Shown piece after piece: positions 29,619 through 40,883 of a stretch of DNA of 64,000 nt (within the stretch, counting starts at the first letter, position 1; each line of letters begins with the position of its first letter). The position numbers and the translations under genes are program-made. The stretch covers positions 166,501 to 230,500 of the forward strand of contig JAJOZX010002575.1 in assembly GCA_023014485.1 (NCBI GenBank), given 5' to 3'. The DNA is from Bathynomus jamesi (lineage: Eukaryota; Arthropoda; Malacostraca; Isopoda; Cirolanidae). A model generated the notes under the pieces. It was not told the DNA's origin, ran no database searches, and was given only the letters and a program-made list of their open reading frames with translations.

Positions 29619-30569
29619 AGCACACCGGACAAAAAATTAGTCACCCCTAATAGCACCGATAGTAGGAAGTTCAAGGTCACACAGAGGGCGCTGATTTAGC
29701 ATTGGTAAGTGACAAGTAGCGGTGACGTAGCACACAGGATCAGATCTGTTTCGAGAGTTGGTGAAGAACAAAGTGTGTGTTGGATATAGTCTGCAAAATG
29801 GGTCGTGAGGCAGACGTTACTCAGTGGCAAAAAGGAGCCATCGTGTTTGGCAGAGCCCACGGACAACACAAAATGTCTGAAGTAGCCCAATTTGTTGGTG
29901 TGTCAACGCGTACTGTCCAGCGAGTTTACAAAGAGTGGTGTAGTTCGCAATCAACTGACAATCGACGGCGTAACTGTGGCCGGAAAACAATTCTCGACAA
30001 TAGGGGCCGCCGCCATGTTTCTCGTCTAGTAACTGCAAATCGTTTTCAAACCAGAGAACAATTGCTCCAAGAAACCAATGAGGTTCTCCAGCGACCAATT
30101 TCCGAACGGACATTGCGACGAGAACTGCATGCGATGGACATCTGGAGCAGGGTACCACGGAAGAGGCCGCTGTTAACAGCAAGTCACAAATTGGCACGTT
30201 ATAAATGGGCTCAGAGGCACAAAAACTGGACTGCGGCAGATTGGAAACGTGTAATTTGGTCCGATGAGTCCCGTTTTTGTTTGTTCTCCAATGATGGGAG
30301 GCGACGAGTACATCGCAGGTCCAATGAAGCCTTTAATCCTGAATGCGTCGAAGGTGTTGTTCAGGCTGGAAACAGAAAGTGAAGCGCGGACTCTGGCGGA
30401 ACTTCGGGACCGGCTGATGAACGAGTAAAAGCAAATCGATGTTCAGTACATGCACAACCTCGTAGAGTCTCTGCCTCGCCGGATTCGTGCGGTTATCAAG
30501 GCCAGAGGCGCCGTCACACGTTATTAGGTACATTCTGAGAGGGGTGACTAATTTTTTGTCCGGTGTGCT
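29619..30569 (+). mobile_element. Internally deleted Tc1-like element
   Basis: Perfect inverted ends AGCACACCGGACAAAAAATT, flanked by TA (29617-29618, 30570-30571) inside LINE copy 1. From ATG 29798 the transposase N-terminus holds two helix-turn-helix segments (MSEVAQFVGVSTRTVQRVYK; TLRRELHAMDIWSR) and the first catalytic Asp in IWSDESRFCLF. After about residue 195 the sequence jumps to the 3' tail (ESLPRRIRAVIKARGA in another frame). The second Asp and Glu are missing, so the protein cannot be catalytic, but the ends could be mobilised in trans. Confidence 0.9.
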
Positions 30570-31954
30570 TATTTCAGATACTTCTGTCAGACCATCAGAT
30601 AAAGCACTGTTCTCATTTTTTAAAGGTCCGATAGTCGCATGGTTTTTCGACTTTCTTTTTGCGAAATCATAGAAGTACTTTGAGTTATCCTTTACCGCTT
30701 CTATAGAGTCGTCTTCTTCTTTTTCTGTATGCTTCTCAATTAGTTCCTGTATGACATCATCGATACTTTGCAGTTTATCATTTAATATTTGTCTGATATT
30801 GTTATCTTTACGATTACTTAATTTTGCAGTCACTCTTTTTCTCTTTCGGGTCAATGCCCTCTTTCGACTCTCGAACCTGCTTCTCTTTCCTCTTTGTTGT
30901 ATTTTTGGGACATGTTTTTCCACAATTTCTAACGTCTTCTCCTCTAAAGTCATTAGCATCTCCTTCGTTGTCTTGACCTCGAAAATGGTTTTCCAATATA
31001 TTATTTCCATGCTGGATGCAGCATCTTCCCAGTTTATAGCTTTGGAGTGAAAATTAAAAATTCCAAATTTGCTTCTTTCTGTTGTGCGTGTATTTTCCTC
31101 TCCTGTTACCTTTATATTAGTTGTTATTTCAATAATGTTGTGATCCTATATTATAGTTGGGGATATTTCTTCATTATCAATTAGTTTGCTGTTGTTTGTG
31201 AATACCAAATCTAGGCAATTATTTTTCTTGTGTTTTCTGTTATTTTTCGCGTTAACATAAATTCATCAGCTAGAGCTAGTAGCATTTTTACCTGCCCCTG
31301 GTCTTACCGTTTGCCCACCTTGTCCTAGTGTATACATACAGTATATCTTTTCCTATCCTTTCATATTTCATGAATGGAAAATTAAAATCACCACAAAGAA
31401 AAATATTTGGGGTTGGAGAGTGTGGATCTTTAACCCAGTTTCTTACCTCTGTAATAGAATCTGAAAATTTTGAGGTTGGCGTGTTTGGGGGTCTGTACAT
31501 TACAATTAGTACCATATTTAATTTTTGATCGTTTGCTGCTACACATTCTACGTAGCTGTTTGAGGTACTTATACTCATTTCTGCCATTTTCCTTTCGCGT
31601 GTGTAAATAGCACATCCTCCTTTACGTCTCACTGTTCTGACGGCTCGGAGTATGTTATAGTTGTCAATTTGTATTTCTTTTTTGTCAATACAGGACTCAC
31701 AATTTTCACAGTTCGCCTGGCAGTTCTTTAGATGAGTTTCCGTGAGGCATGCAAAGTCTGCTCCGGCTTCTTGCATGAATCCTTTCAGGTATAAAACTTT
31801 GTCCGGGGAATGATTTGATTTAAGGCTCTGAATGTTGGCTAGGATTATTTCTATTTTTTCTCTATCGTTTTCGCGTACAGGTGGTTCCGATTCGTTTTCC
31901 AATGGTGGTGCTGGTTTCGTTGCCTTGTGGTCCTCCGAGAATTTTATTCAGCTG

Positions 31955-32158
31955 CTAAATACTATCCAGCAATTACAAAATTAGCTGACAAATATAGGAA
32001 TCTGAGAGCCGGACAGAAGGTACGCACAAGGACACTTCATGCGTTATTGGGACAACAGGTACCAATAACGCATAAAGTGTCTTTGTGCGTACCTTCCATC
32101 TGGCTTGGATTCCTATATTTCTCAGCTGATTTTGTAATTGTTGGATAGTATTTAGCAG
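31955..32158. repeat. Hairpin inside LINE copy 1
   Basis: Arms of about 95 bases meet near 32062: CCAGCAATTACAAAATTAGC and AAGGTACGCACAAGGACAC recur inverted. The sequence is LINE ORF1-end material folded on itself, between ORF1 and ORF2. Confidence 0.85.
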
Positions 32159-32189
32159 CTGAATTGTGTTGGCTGCGTCTAAAAAATTG

Positions 32190-32727
32190 GCACTCTTCTT
32201 TGATGTTCGTTTTTCCTGTTCACCCGTTACGTTCCTTTGAGGGTGGTGGTGGTAACGATATTTTTTTCCGTATTTGCAACTCCCATATCTTGCATCGGTG
32301 TTGCAGACCGTAAGATGATGGAACTTGCATTTCTTATCAAATTTGCAGTATCCACTTGTGTAATGCGTGTTGCATAATGTGGGCTGTGCATATATGATTG
32401 CCCATCCCGATATCTGCAGTTCCCTTTCGCGTAGTATTTACATACGATATTTTCTACGCTTCTACTTCTTGTTTTCTTATTATTTTCAAAATTATTAATT
32501 TTGTTGTTATCATTATTTTTCTTTGGTTGTTTATTTTCTATGTTTTTAGTTATCATCTTTTTATCATTTCGCTCGTCGGACAGTTTGACTACTTCGCAAC
32601 TTTTACTTATTTCTTTTCTTTCATCTATGTCTTCATTCCGTATTATACTGTTTATATTGTTATTCGTTATTAAATTGTTGTTCGTTATTATGCTGTTTTT
32701 CGTTATTTCGTCCTCTCTCTCACCCAC
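32190..32727 (-). pseudogene. LINE family C ORF1 with degenerate CCCH zinc finger
   Basis: Low-complexity, Asn/Lys/Ile-rich protein of about 166 residues. It has CKYYAKGNCRYRDGQSYMH, which matches a CCCH RNA-binding finger except that the third Cys is Ser. A C-terminal segment (RITQVDTANLIRNASS) follows. A CCCH ORF1 would bind LINE RNA. It sits directly upstream of the ORF2 endonuclease on the same strand. Confidence 0.55.
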
Positions 32728-32815
32728 CCGGTTTTTTGTTGGGACATTTCCGGACCCTTGTGTCCCATTATTTCATTCTTTTTTGTAACATTCAAGCCTG
32801 CTATCTCCATTTCTT

Positions 32816-32818
<3 letters not shown>

Positions 32819-32854
<36 letters not shown>

Positions 32855-33211
32855 TAAGCAAAATTCGGATTAAACTGTTTGTAAAACGCATGAACTTAAG
32901 CACAAAAATGTATTTAAGTTAAATCTATAATAAACACGTCTAGGTAATCAGCGTGTGGCAGTGCGATCATTAGTTTTAGCAAAGTGTGCGTGAAATAATT
33001 ACATGGGTGACGCCCTTGACTAATTGTAGTCATTTATTTGTTTATTTCATAATCCATAAATGCAACTTAAAGGGAAAATGTCTATGCACAAAGTTCGGAG
33101 AGGAATAAAATGTAGAGTGCGTATGTCGTATATAGCAGGAAAGAGGTTCTTTTTCCACTACTGAACAAAGGTAAAGTTCTTATCTGTGTAAGTACTGTAT
33201 TTACTTGGAGA

Positions 33212-33261
<50 letters not shown>

Positions 33262-33268
33262 TATATAT

Positions 33269-33302
<34 letters not shown>

Positions 33303-33350
33303 GTGTATATATATATATATATATTATATATATTATATATATATATATAG
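32819..33350. other. (TA)n blocks and AT-rich DNA between the two LINE copies
   Basis: (TA)n at 32819-32858 and 33215-33350, separated by about 350 bases of DNA in which I see no gene. Confidence 0.7.
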
Positions 33351-34989
33351 ACAAAAAGCACGCACAAAGACACTTCATGCGTTATCGGGACAACAGGTAC
33401 CGACAAAGATAAAGAGAGACAAATTCTCGGAGGATCACAAGGCAACGAAACCGGCACCACCATTGGAAAACGAATCGGGCACCATATGTATGTAAAAACG
33501 ATAGAGAGAAAAAAAAATAATCCTAGCCAACATTCAGGACCTTAAATCAAACCATTCACCGGACAAAGTTTTATACCTGAAAGGACTCATGCAAGAAACC
33601 GGAGCAGACTTTGCATGCCTCATTGAAACCCATCTAAAGGACTGCCAGGCGAACTGTGAAAATGTGAGTTCTGTGTTGAAAAAAAAGGAATACAAATTGA
33701 CAACTATAACATATTCCAAGCCGACAGAACAGTGAGACGTAAAGGAGGATATGCTACTTACACACGCGAAAGACATATGGCAGAAATGACTATAAGTACT
33801 TCAAACAGCTACGTAGAATGTGTAGTAGCAAAAATTGAAAAATTAAATATGGTGCTATTTGTAATGTACAGACCCCCAAACACGCCAACTTCAAAATTCT
33901 TAGATTCCATTACAGAGGTAAGAAAGTGGGTAGAAGATCTACACTCTCCAACCCCAAATATTTTTCTTTGTGGTGATTTTAATTTCCCATTCATGAAATG
34001 TAAAAGGATAGGAAAAAATATATGTATACGCCAGGACAAGGGGGACACACGGGAAGACCAGGAGCAGCTGAAAATGCTACAAGCTCTAGCTGATGAATTT
34101 ATGTTAACACAAGAAATAACAGAAAACACAAGAAAAAACAACTGCCGAGATTTGGTATTCACAAACAACAGCAACATAATTGATAACGTAGAAATATTCC
34201 CAACTATTATATCGGATCACAACATTATTGAAATAACAGCCAATATAAAGCAACAGGAAAGGAAAAAACACGAACAATAGAAAGAAGCAAATTCGAAATT
34301 TTTAATTTTCACTCCAAAGCTATAAACTGGGAAGGTGTTGCATCCAGCATGGAAGTAATAGATTGGAAAACTATCTTCAAGACTAAGACAATAGAAGAGA
34401 TGCTAATGACCTTAGATGAGAAGAAGCTGGAAATTGTGGAAAAACATGTCCCAAAAATGCAACAAAGACGAAAGAGAAGCAGGTTCGAGAGACAAAAGAG
34501 GTCATTGTTCCGAAAGAGAAAAAGAGTGACTGCAAAATTAAGTAACTTCAAAGATAACCAACAGCAGGAGAATATTAAGTGATAAACTGCAGAGTATAAA
34601 TTGCGTCATACAGGAACTAATTGAGAAGCATACAGAAAAAGAAGACGACGCTATTGAAGCGATAAAGGTTAACTTAAAGTACGAGGCCCACTCAATATAT
34701 TTTGCCCCACCTTTTTTTTCTTTCCAAGTTTCCTTGTAAGCTCCAGGAATTTTGTACACAAGTAGTTACATACCTTTTTTACAAGTTTTTATTTTTCCAC
34801 AGTCTCCATCCTTTTCTACGGCTTTCCTTCATCTCGAAACAAGGGCCTTTATTCCGCTGGGTTCCGCTGGAGCCACCTCATCGTCACTCTGAAACTTTCT
34901 TCCACGAATAGCATCCTTCATTGGCCCAAACAAATGGAAGTCTGAAGGTGCCAGATCCAGGCTGTATGGAGGGTGGGGTAACACAGTCA

Positions 34990-36036
34990 AGAAAGAGGAC
35001 TCAAGGGGCTCCCCATCCCCACTCCATCCAACTGACAGTAAACCATTCCTTGAAAACTGAAAAAATTATCCCTCACTGCCAAATTCAGAAGCAAGCAGCT
35101 CAAACTGTACTCTACCAAAGCCGTGAAAAAGTGAGTCCGGCTGTGGAAATGTTTTATTCAAAATAATTTTAATGGTCTCATCCAAGGGAACATTTGTAAA
35201 GAGGAAAGACACATCCAAACTTGTCATAAACAAAGAATTCATATCAAGTTTCTTAATTTCCGATGCAAAAGAAAAACTATCCTTAACACTGTATGAATTC
35301 ATGGTAAATGGGGATAACGGTGGGAGAAGAAATTTAGCAAGTTTGTAATTAGCCAAAGGATAGGACGCCAAAATTGGGCGCAATGGAACACCTACTTTAT
35401 GAACCTTAGGTAGACTATAAATAAAGCCCAAATAAGAACCTGATGCGTACAATGCATCATAAGTGGAGGAGTTAATAGCATGTTCCTGTTTAAGTTTAAG
35501 CAAAACACAGTTAACTTTGTCTTCCAATCGCTGAATAATTTTGGGAGCCGGTTCGTCTACCTTAGCAAATCTTAATGAGTCAGAGAGAATAGTATGCATT
35601 TTTTTAATATAATCCGTTTTATTCATAAGCACAACCCCACTACACTTATTTGGTTTAGTTATGACATCGGATTCATTTTTACTCAAACCCTTCAAAATCT
35701 AACAGTTTTCTGGATCCTGGTCAGGTCATAAAGAATTTATATGACTACACCCTGTCAAAGCGTGAAAGTTTTCTTTTGCTCTTGTCCTTAAGTTTAAGTT
35801 TCCTAACTTGCGTTTTAAACCGACTGATTTTTATTTTTACTTTGAAAGGATAGCCCATGATCTGAAAGCTCTTCCAACCGTTCATGTCAATGATTTTCAT
35901 AAAGTTAGACAACATATTTCACAATTATCGCATGAATTGTTCTCTAAAATTAAGGCTTTTAAATTTTCCACGATTTTTTTGCACAGAGAAGACCGTGATA
36001 TTTTGAAGGGTTGGAGTAAAAATGAATGTTGTCAGG
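34990..36036 (-). mobile_element. Penelope-like (family B) fragment with inverted 5' part
   Basis: 35066-35695 (minus) encodes RT from GLSKNESDVITKPNK through SYLGFIYSLPKVHKVG and LDVSFLFTNVPLDET. From about 35705 to 36030 the plus strand encodes the preceding N-terminal part, ending LHREDRDILKGWSKNE. The breakpoint is at the shared KG(L/W)SKNE. The 5' part is therefore inverted relative to the RT part. Related RT at 51.6-52.3 kb. Confidence 0.75.
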
Positions 36037-36134
36037 CTTTCCTCCACCTCGAAACAAGGGCCTTTATTCTTTGCTGGTAAAAGTCCGCTGGGTTCCGCTG
36101 GAGCCACCTCTTAACCTCCTCAACAACCTCATCG

Positions 36135-37038
36135 TCATTGAAACTTTCTTCCACGAATAGCATCCTTCATTGGCCCAAACAAATGGAAGTCTGAAGGTGC
36201 CAGATCCGGGCTGTATGGAGGGTGGGCTAACACAGTCAAGCGCATTTTTGTGAAGGCCTCTCTTGTTTGCAAACTGTTGTGTGGTGCTGCGTTATCGTGA
36301 AAAAGAAGAATGTCTCTCAGTTTTCTCTCCGGTCGAACTCGCTTTATACGTCTCTGGAGTCTCTGTAGGGTAGCAATATATGCCTCTGAGTTGATTCTTT
36401 GTCCTTTCTTCATAATGTCCACCAGAATCACCCCTTTCATGTCCCAGAAGATGGTGGCCATAAAGTTTCCTGCAGAGAGAGCCATTTTGAACTTTTTCTT
36501 GCGATTGGAGTCTGTGATGCTATCCCATGGATTGGCGTTTTGTTTCAGGTTCAAAGTGGTGTATCCAAGTCTCATCCCCAGTAACAGTTCGTGAAAGGAA
36601 GTCATCCCCTTCTGTTTTGTATCGAAATAACGACTCAGAAGCAATTTCTTTTCTTTGGGCTTTGTGATCTTCAGTCAGTTGGCGAGGAACAAACCGTGAA
36701 CACACTTTTGAGTATCCCAGTTGCTGAGTATTCCAGTTGCCCGAAGGCGGGCGACCGCTGCGTGGCTCATCATCGAGGCTGGCTCTCCCTCACTCCGCTG
36801 ATCTCATACGTTTAGACCAGCGTCGAACTGTGCTTCGATCAACAACACCATCTCCGTAAACGTTTTGGAGACGTTTGTGAATATCTCCAACTGGCTCCTT
36901 CTCTGCGGTTAAGAACTCGATAACAGCTCTCTGTTTACGACGCACATCACTGTCAGACGCCATTTTCGAAACTACGTTAACCATCGGCTTTATACAAGGG
37001 CGTTTAAAAGCAGTTTTATAGAAGGAGGGGAGGTTCAA
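36135..37038 (-). pseudogene. Mariner transposase, D,D34D type, frameshifted
   Basis: N-terminal part 36790-37038 (RRKQRAVIEFLTAEKE, STVRRWSKR) is the paired helix-turn-helix region. 36520-36705 holds the first Asp in TGDETWIHHFEPETKRQS, in another frame. 36135-36644 holds LLFHDNAAPH (second Asp) and PYSPDLAPSDFHLFGPMKDA; 34 residues separate the second Asp from the last, the mariner spacing. At least two frameshifts prevent a full product. The 3' end is disrupted by the Penelope insertion. Confidence 0.85.
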
Positions 37039-37796
37039 ACTGGAAAAATGCGGTTATGTAAAGCGCAGAAAGTTCAAACTTACGGCCCAAAAGACATTTC
37101 AGCCCCATGGTCTATTATTTAGCTAATAAAAAAGGGTGGGGCAAAATATATTGAGTTTCCCTAGTACTTCTATAATTTTGCAAAAAGGAAGTCGAAAAAC
37201 CACACGACTATCGGACTTTTGAAAAACGAAGACAGTGTTTTATCTGATGATCTAACAGAAGTATCTGAAATATTAAGAGCTCAGTACGAATCATCTTTCA
37301 GTATCCCAAAAACTGACAAACTGATATGCGATAGAAACCCGTTCTTTGAAGAACTACAAGGGGAAAGTATAACGGACTTCGACTTCACGAGAGATGATAT
37401 TACACAACCTCTAGTGGAACCAAAAACACACTCAGCTGCAGGACCGGACAAATGGAATGCCACACTGTTCAAAAACTGAAAGAATGCAATCGCTGAGCCC
37501 TTATATTGGATATGGAGATAATCACTAGACACGGGAGAAATACCGGGCATCCTGAAGAGCGCGAGCTTGTTCCAATATATAAAGGAGTAGATCGATCCGA
37601 GGCCAAAAACTATAAGGCAGTGTCGCTTACATCTCATCCCGCTAAAATATTTGAAAAATAGTGAGAGAAAAAATCTATGATGTTTTGGAAACTCAAAAAA
37701 AATTAAATGATAACCAACATGAATTTCGGCCAGGCAGATCATGCCTATCACAACTAATGGAACACTACAACAACATTATTGATGCACTTGAAAGTA

Positions 37797-38369
37797 CCGG
37801 GTGTCCGAGAATTATCTGTGCAGTTTTTGGCTGTTATTAAAAGTCAACCATGAAGTGTAGAAATTCCAGTGTTGTCCCATTTTACAGAGAATCTCATTAA
37901 GTTTTTTCTGATACTACGTTTTGACAAGTTTTTTAGAAATGTACGCGGGTGACAGACATTGATGATTTAAAAGCAAGAATCACAGCTGCTATTGAGCGAA
38001 TTGATGTGGATATGCTGCAGAGTACATGGCAACATTTGGAGTATCGATTGGATGTTTTGCGAATCACTAATGGTGCACATATCGAATGTTTGTAACAACG
38101 TTACTTTAATAAGAGAAACTTTTGAAAATACAGATTCTAAATAATCTTGTTTAAGAATTTTACGTGTGTTATCAAGAATTTTATTAAAAGATGAAATTGT
38201 ACAGATAATTTTCGGACACACTGGAATTTCTAAAAAACTTGTCAAAACTTGGTATCAGAAAAAACGTAATGAGATTCTCTTTAAAATGGGACAATACTGG
38301 AATTTCTGCACTTCATGGTTGACTTTTAATAACAGCCAAAAATTGTACAGATAATTCTCGGACACCCTG
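37797..38369. mobile_element. Foldback mariner-type MITE with transposase tail
   Basis: 573 bp, starting CCGGGTGTCCGAGAATTATC and ending GATAATTCTCGGACACCCTG, flanked by TA (37795-37796, 38370-38371). Arms extend inward about 140 bp. The middle encodes TDIDDLKARITAAIERIDVD and LRITNGAHIECL, the C-terminal tail of a mariner-like transposase. LINE copy 1 lacks the insertion. Confidence 0.88.
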
Positions 38370-39610
38370 TAATGAAAACTATGATGTAATATACACAGAC
38401 TTTGCCAAAGCGTCCGACAAGTGTGACCGTGGAATCATAATACATAAACTGAAATATATGGGAATAACAGGAAAAGTATGGAAATGGATATATAATTTCC
38501 TTAGTGAGCGGCGGCAAGTCGTTACAGTACAAGGAATATCTTCATCAGAATTAGAGGTCCTCAGCTCAGTACCACAAGGAGCAGTATTAGCTCCACTACT
38601 CTTCATAATCGTGCTAACTGACATAGATGAAGACGTTACCAGAGACAGCACAGTAACATCCTTTGCGGATGACACAAATATCAGTAGAAAAATAGGAAAC
38701 CTAGAGGATATAGAATCTCTACAAACAGACATGAACAGAATTTACAAGTGGACGGAAGACAACAATATGAAGTTTAACACTGAGAAATTTCAACTATTAT
38801 GGTACGAAAAAAGGAATACTATATTCCAAATGGACAGGAAATTCAGAGAAATTCTAAAGCAAAAGATTTAGGAGTTTGTAATGATGCGAAATTTGAAACA
38901 CAAAATAAGATAGCAGTAAACAGAGCAAAGAGAATAACTGGGCAGATACTGAGAACCTTTAAACGAAGGGATAGGAATATAATGTTTCCTCTTTTGAAAA
39001 CACTGATCATATCCAAGTTGGAATACTGCTCGGCCCTAACATCCCCATATAAAAAAGAAGACATTAGACAGCTAGAAGGGATTCAGAGAAGTTTCACAGC
39101 CAAGATCAATGGGTGCTAAAAACGAAATTACTGGGAGAGGTTACATGAATTAAACCTATATTCACTGGAAAGGAGAAAAGAGAGATACACCATTATTTAC
39201 ACTTGGAAAATAATGGAGAAACTAGTCCCTAATCATACTCTGAATGCTATAATCCCCCAAATAACAGTGGAAAGTAGAAAAGGAAGACTGTAACGTGTTC
39301 CCAAATTAAAGGCGAGACAGGGACATCCTTAACCCTGAAAGAAAATAGTTTTGTTGTGAGAGGACCAATAGTGTTTAATCAGCTGCCCAAAGAACTAAGG
39401 AACACGAGTGGTGTTGCCGCGGATATCTTTAAAAGAAGATTAGACGCCTGGCTCAGAACCATCCCCAATGAGCCGGGCGTACCTGGCTATTTGAGGTGGA
39501 GAGTACAAGAAACCAACTCACTACTTCACCAGGCCAACTCGAGAGGAGGGGCGACAAGCTTGACCTTCGTGAAATGAGGAATCATCGCACGGAACATTTG
39601 AAAGGTTGAA

Positions 39611-39997
39611 AGGTTGCATGAGCACGCGTAGTTTTTTGTATGAAACAAAAGTGCGCCTGTCATGATTCGAGCCGGGTACCACCCGAGTAGCAGGAGTATG
39701 TGATAACGTTCGCAACTCTTTCTCAGGAGATCCCGAATTCCAATCTTGGTGGGGGCATTTTTGTTTTATACAAAAAACACGCGTGCTCATGCGTATTATT
39801 CCATCTACTGGACCTCAGTGCTATACCAGAGATACTTGAATTAAATGCTGCCATTACCTCGAATGCGTGAGGGTTAACATTAAATCACTTATGGACGCGA
39901 AAGCATAGTGTGTCCTTGGTCGTTTAAATATACGATAGGTTGTGTTGACTTTTATCTTGTTGGAGTGTTGTAATGGTAACACTCGCGACGCCTTCTC
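39611..39997. other. Non-coding stretch
   Basis: GCATGAGCACGCGTAG near 39616 recurs inverted as ACGCGTGCTCATGC near 39778, with GAACCTGGGTACC-like tRNA-SINE remnants between. No gene. Confidence 0.45.
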
Positions 39998-39999
39998 AG

Positions 40000-40788
40000 G
40001 GGGTTACCTTCTTTTCGCCGCGGTTGTTTCGCCGTGGTAGTTTCGCCGCAGTTGTTTCGCCGCAGATTGAATTCGACGTGAATTCATTCGACGCAGTGCT
40101 ATTCGCCGCCACATAAATACAAAGTTGAACGTTTTGTCATTTATTTACATAATATAAATTAAAAAATAAAAATGACCAACCAACCAAATAAAAATGATCA
40201 ACCAACCAAATTACCTGTCTATTAGTATACGACCAACCAACCAATGGAAGTATATTGAAGGTTTGATCAAAGTTCAAAAAGGTCGTGACGTCTATATGGA
40301 AAAACTTATTGCAGGACATAAACCCACAGTCAAACTAAAAAAATATCGAGATGCGGACAAAAGAATCAAGAAAGTAGTCACAGAATATGGCGAGAGAGAT
40401 CACATAACCTATTTGAGAGGTATAGCTCAAAATTTTAAATAAAATATTTATTCAATCAAAGATGTCCATAAAAATAAAATTTGTACCAAATGATTGTTTT
40501 CAATTTTTTTTACATTTTATTTTATAAAATAAATTTTATGAATTTTAATTAGGAGTACTCTTTTAACAATCAAATTTTATATAATTTTTAATTGGAGTAC
40601 ATTTTTAACAAATAAATTTTGAGAATTTTTAATGTTTGCCTTTTAAATTAAAATCTAGAAAAAATAGAAAAATTAGGCTGCGGCGAATAGCACTGCGTCG
40701 AATGAATTCACGGCGAATTCAATCTGCGGCGAAACAACTGCGGCGAAACTACCACGGCGAAACAACCGCGGCGAAAAGAAGCAACCCC
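40000..40788 (+). mobile_element. MULE (Phantom-like) derivative with iterated TIRs
   Basis: Inverted ends of about 110 bp starting GGGTTACCTTCTTTTCGCCG (right end GGGGTTGCTTCTTTTCGCCG). The ends are built from repeated TTTCGCCG(C/T) boxes spaced by GGTTG, GGTAG or CAGTTG, then GAATTC and ATTCGACGCAGTGCTATTCG. Inside, 40194-40442 encodes WKYIEGLIKVQKGRDVYMEK and KKYRDADKRIKKVV...YLRGIAQNF, which resembles the C-terminal tail of FLYWCH/MULE transposases. TTCTC occurs on both flanks, but an exact target duplication is not clear. Non-autonomous. Confidence 0.65.
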
Positions 40789-40834
40789 TTCTCTCCAGGA
40801 GTTCACAGGTCCCAATTCTGGTGGGGACATTTTT

Positions 40835-40838
<4 letters not shown>

Positions 40839-40880
<42 letters not shown>
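40839..40880. repeat. (TA)n microsatellite
   Basis: Uninterrupted TA units directly abutting the Tc1 element. Confidence 0.95.

Positions 40881-40883
<3 letters not shown>

Larger units (their letters stand above)
27313..31902 (-). pseudogene. LINE family C ORF2 (APE endonuclease and RT), interrupted
   Basis: Endonuclease 31288-31902: LANIQSLKSN, CLTETHLKN, CGDFNFPFMKY. The middle, 30572-31010, includes KHVPKIQQRGKRSRFE. RT 28290-29202: FRSGRSCLSQLMEHY, VIYTDFAKASDKCDCG, LVPQGTVSAKLLF, SFADDTKISRK (catalytic), EDNNMKFNTEKFQLL. C-terminal part 27313-27594: FNQLPKELKN and FKRRLDAWLR. Frameshifts, stops and two insertions make it inactive. The clade is Jockey/CR1-like; I could not place it further. 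Confidence 0.8.
27200..32800 (-). mobile_element. LINE family C, copy 1 (with two nested DNA transposons)
   Basis: A non-LTR element read right to left: ORF1 (32727 to about 32190), ORF2 (31902 to 27313), then a 3' end with CAAGCTTGTCACCCCTCCTC and AAGGTTGTAAGG-like repeats. It is interrupted by a Tc1 element (29619-30569) and a hAT element (27653-28288). Copy 2 lies on the plus strand at 33.4-39.6 kb; the two flank a (TA)n block head to head. Confidence 0.8.
34682..37164 (-). mobile_element. Mariner element, itself interrupted by a Penelope fragment
   Basis: Inverted ends of about 35 bp share ACTCAATATATTTTGCCCCA (left about 34690, inverted right ending 37156). TA flanks at 34680-34681 and 37165-37166; LINE copy 1 reads through the single TA at this site. 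Its 3' part (about 34815-34988) is repeated at 36037-36239, on either side of the Penelope piece. Confidence 0.85.
33355..39610 (+). pseudogene. LINE family C, copy 2 (interrupted ORF2)
   Basis: 5'-truncated plus-strand copy of the LINE at 27-32 kb. The endonuclease, about 33530-34280, has VMYRPPNTPTSKF, CGDFNFPFMKC and FPTIISDHNIIEI. 34340-34680 holds EKHVPKMQQRRKRSRFE. A mariner interrupts at 34682-37164. 37167-37795 continues with FRPGRSCLSQLMEHYNN. A MITE interrupts at 37797-38369. 38371-39580 holds VIYTDFAKASDKCDRG, SVPQGAVLAPLLF, SFADDTNISRK and FNQLPKELRN. Several stops and frameshifts. The 3' end is GACAAGCTTGACCTTCGTGA and AAAGGTTG repeats. The intact reading in copy 1 across each site shows the insertion points exactly. 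Confidence 0.82.

Noticed and set aside
40194..40442. Independent host gene of 82 codons
   Set aside because: Lies between matching inverted ends and resembles the tail of a MULE transposase.
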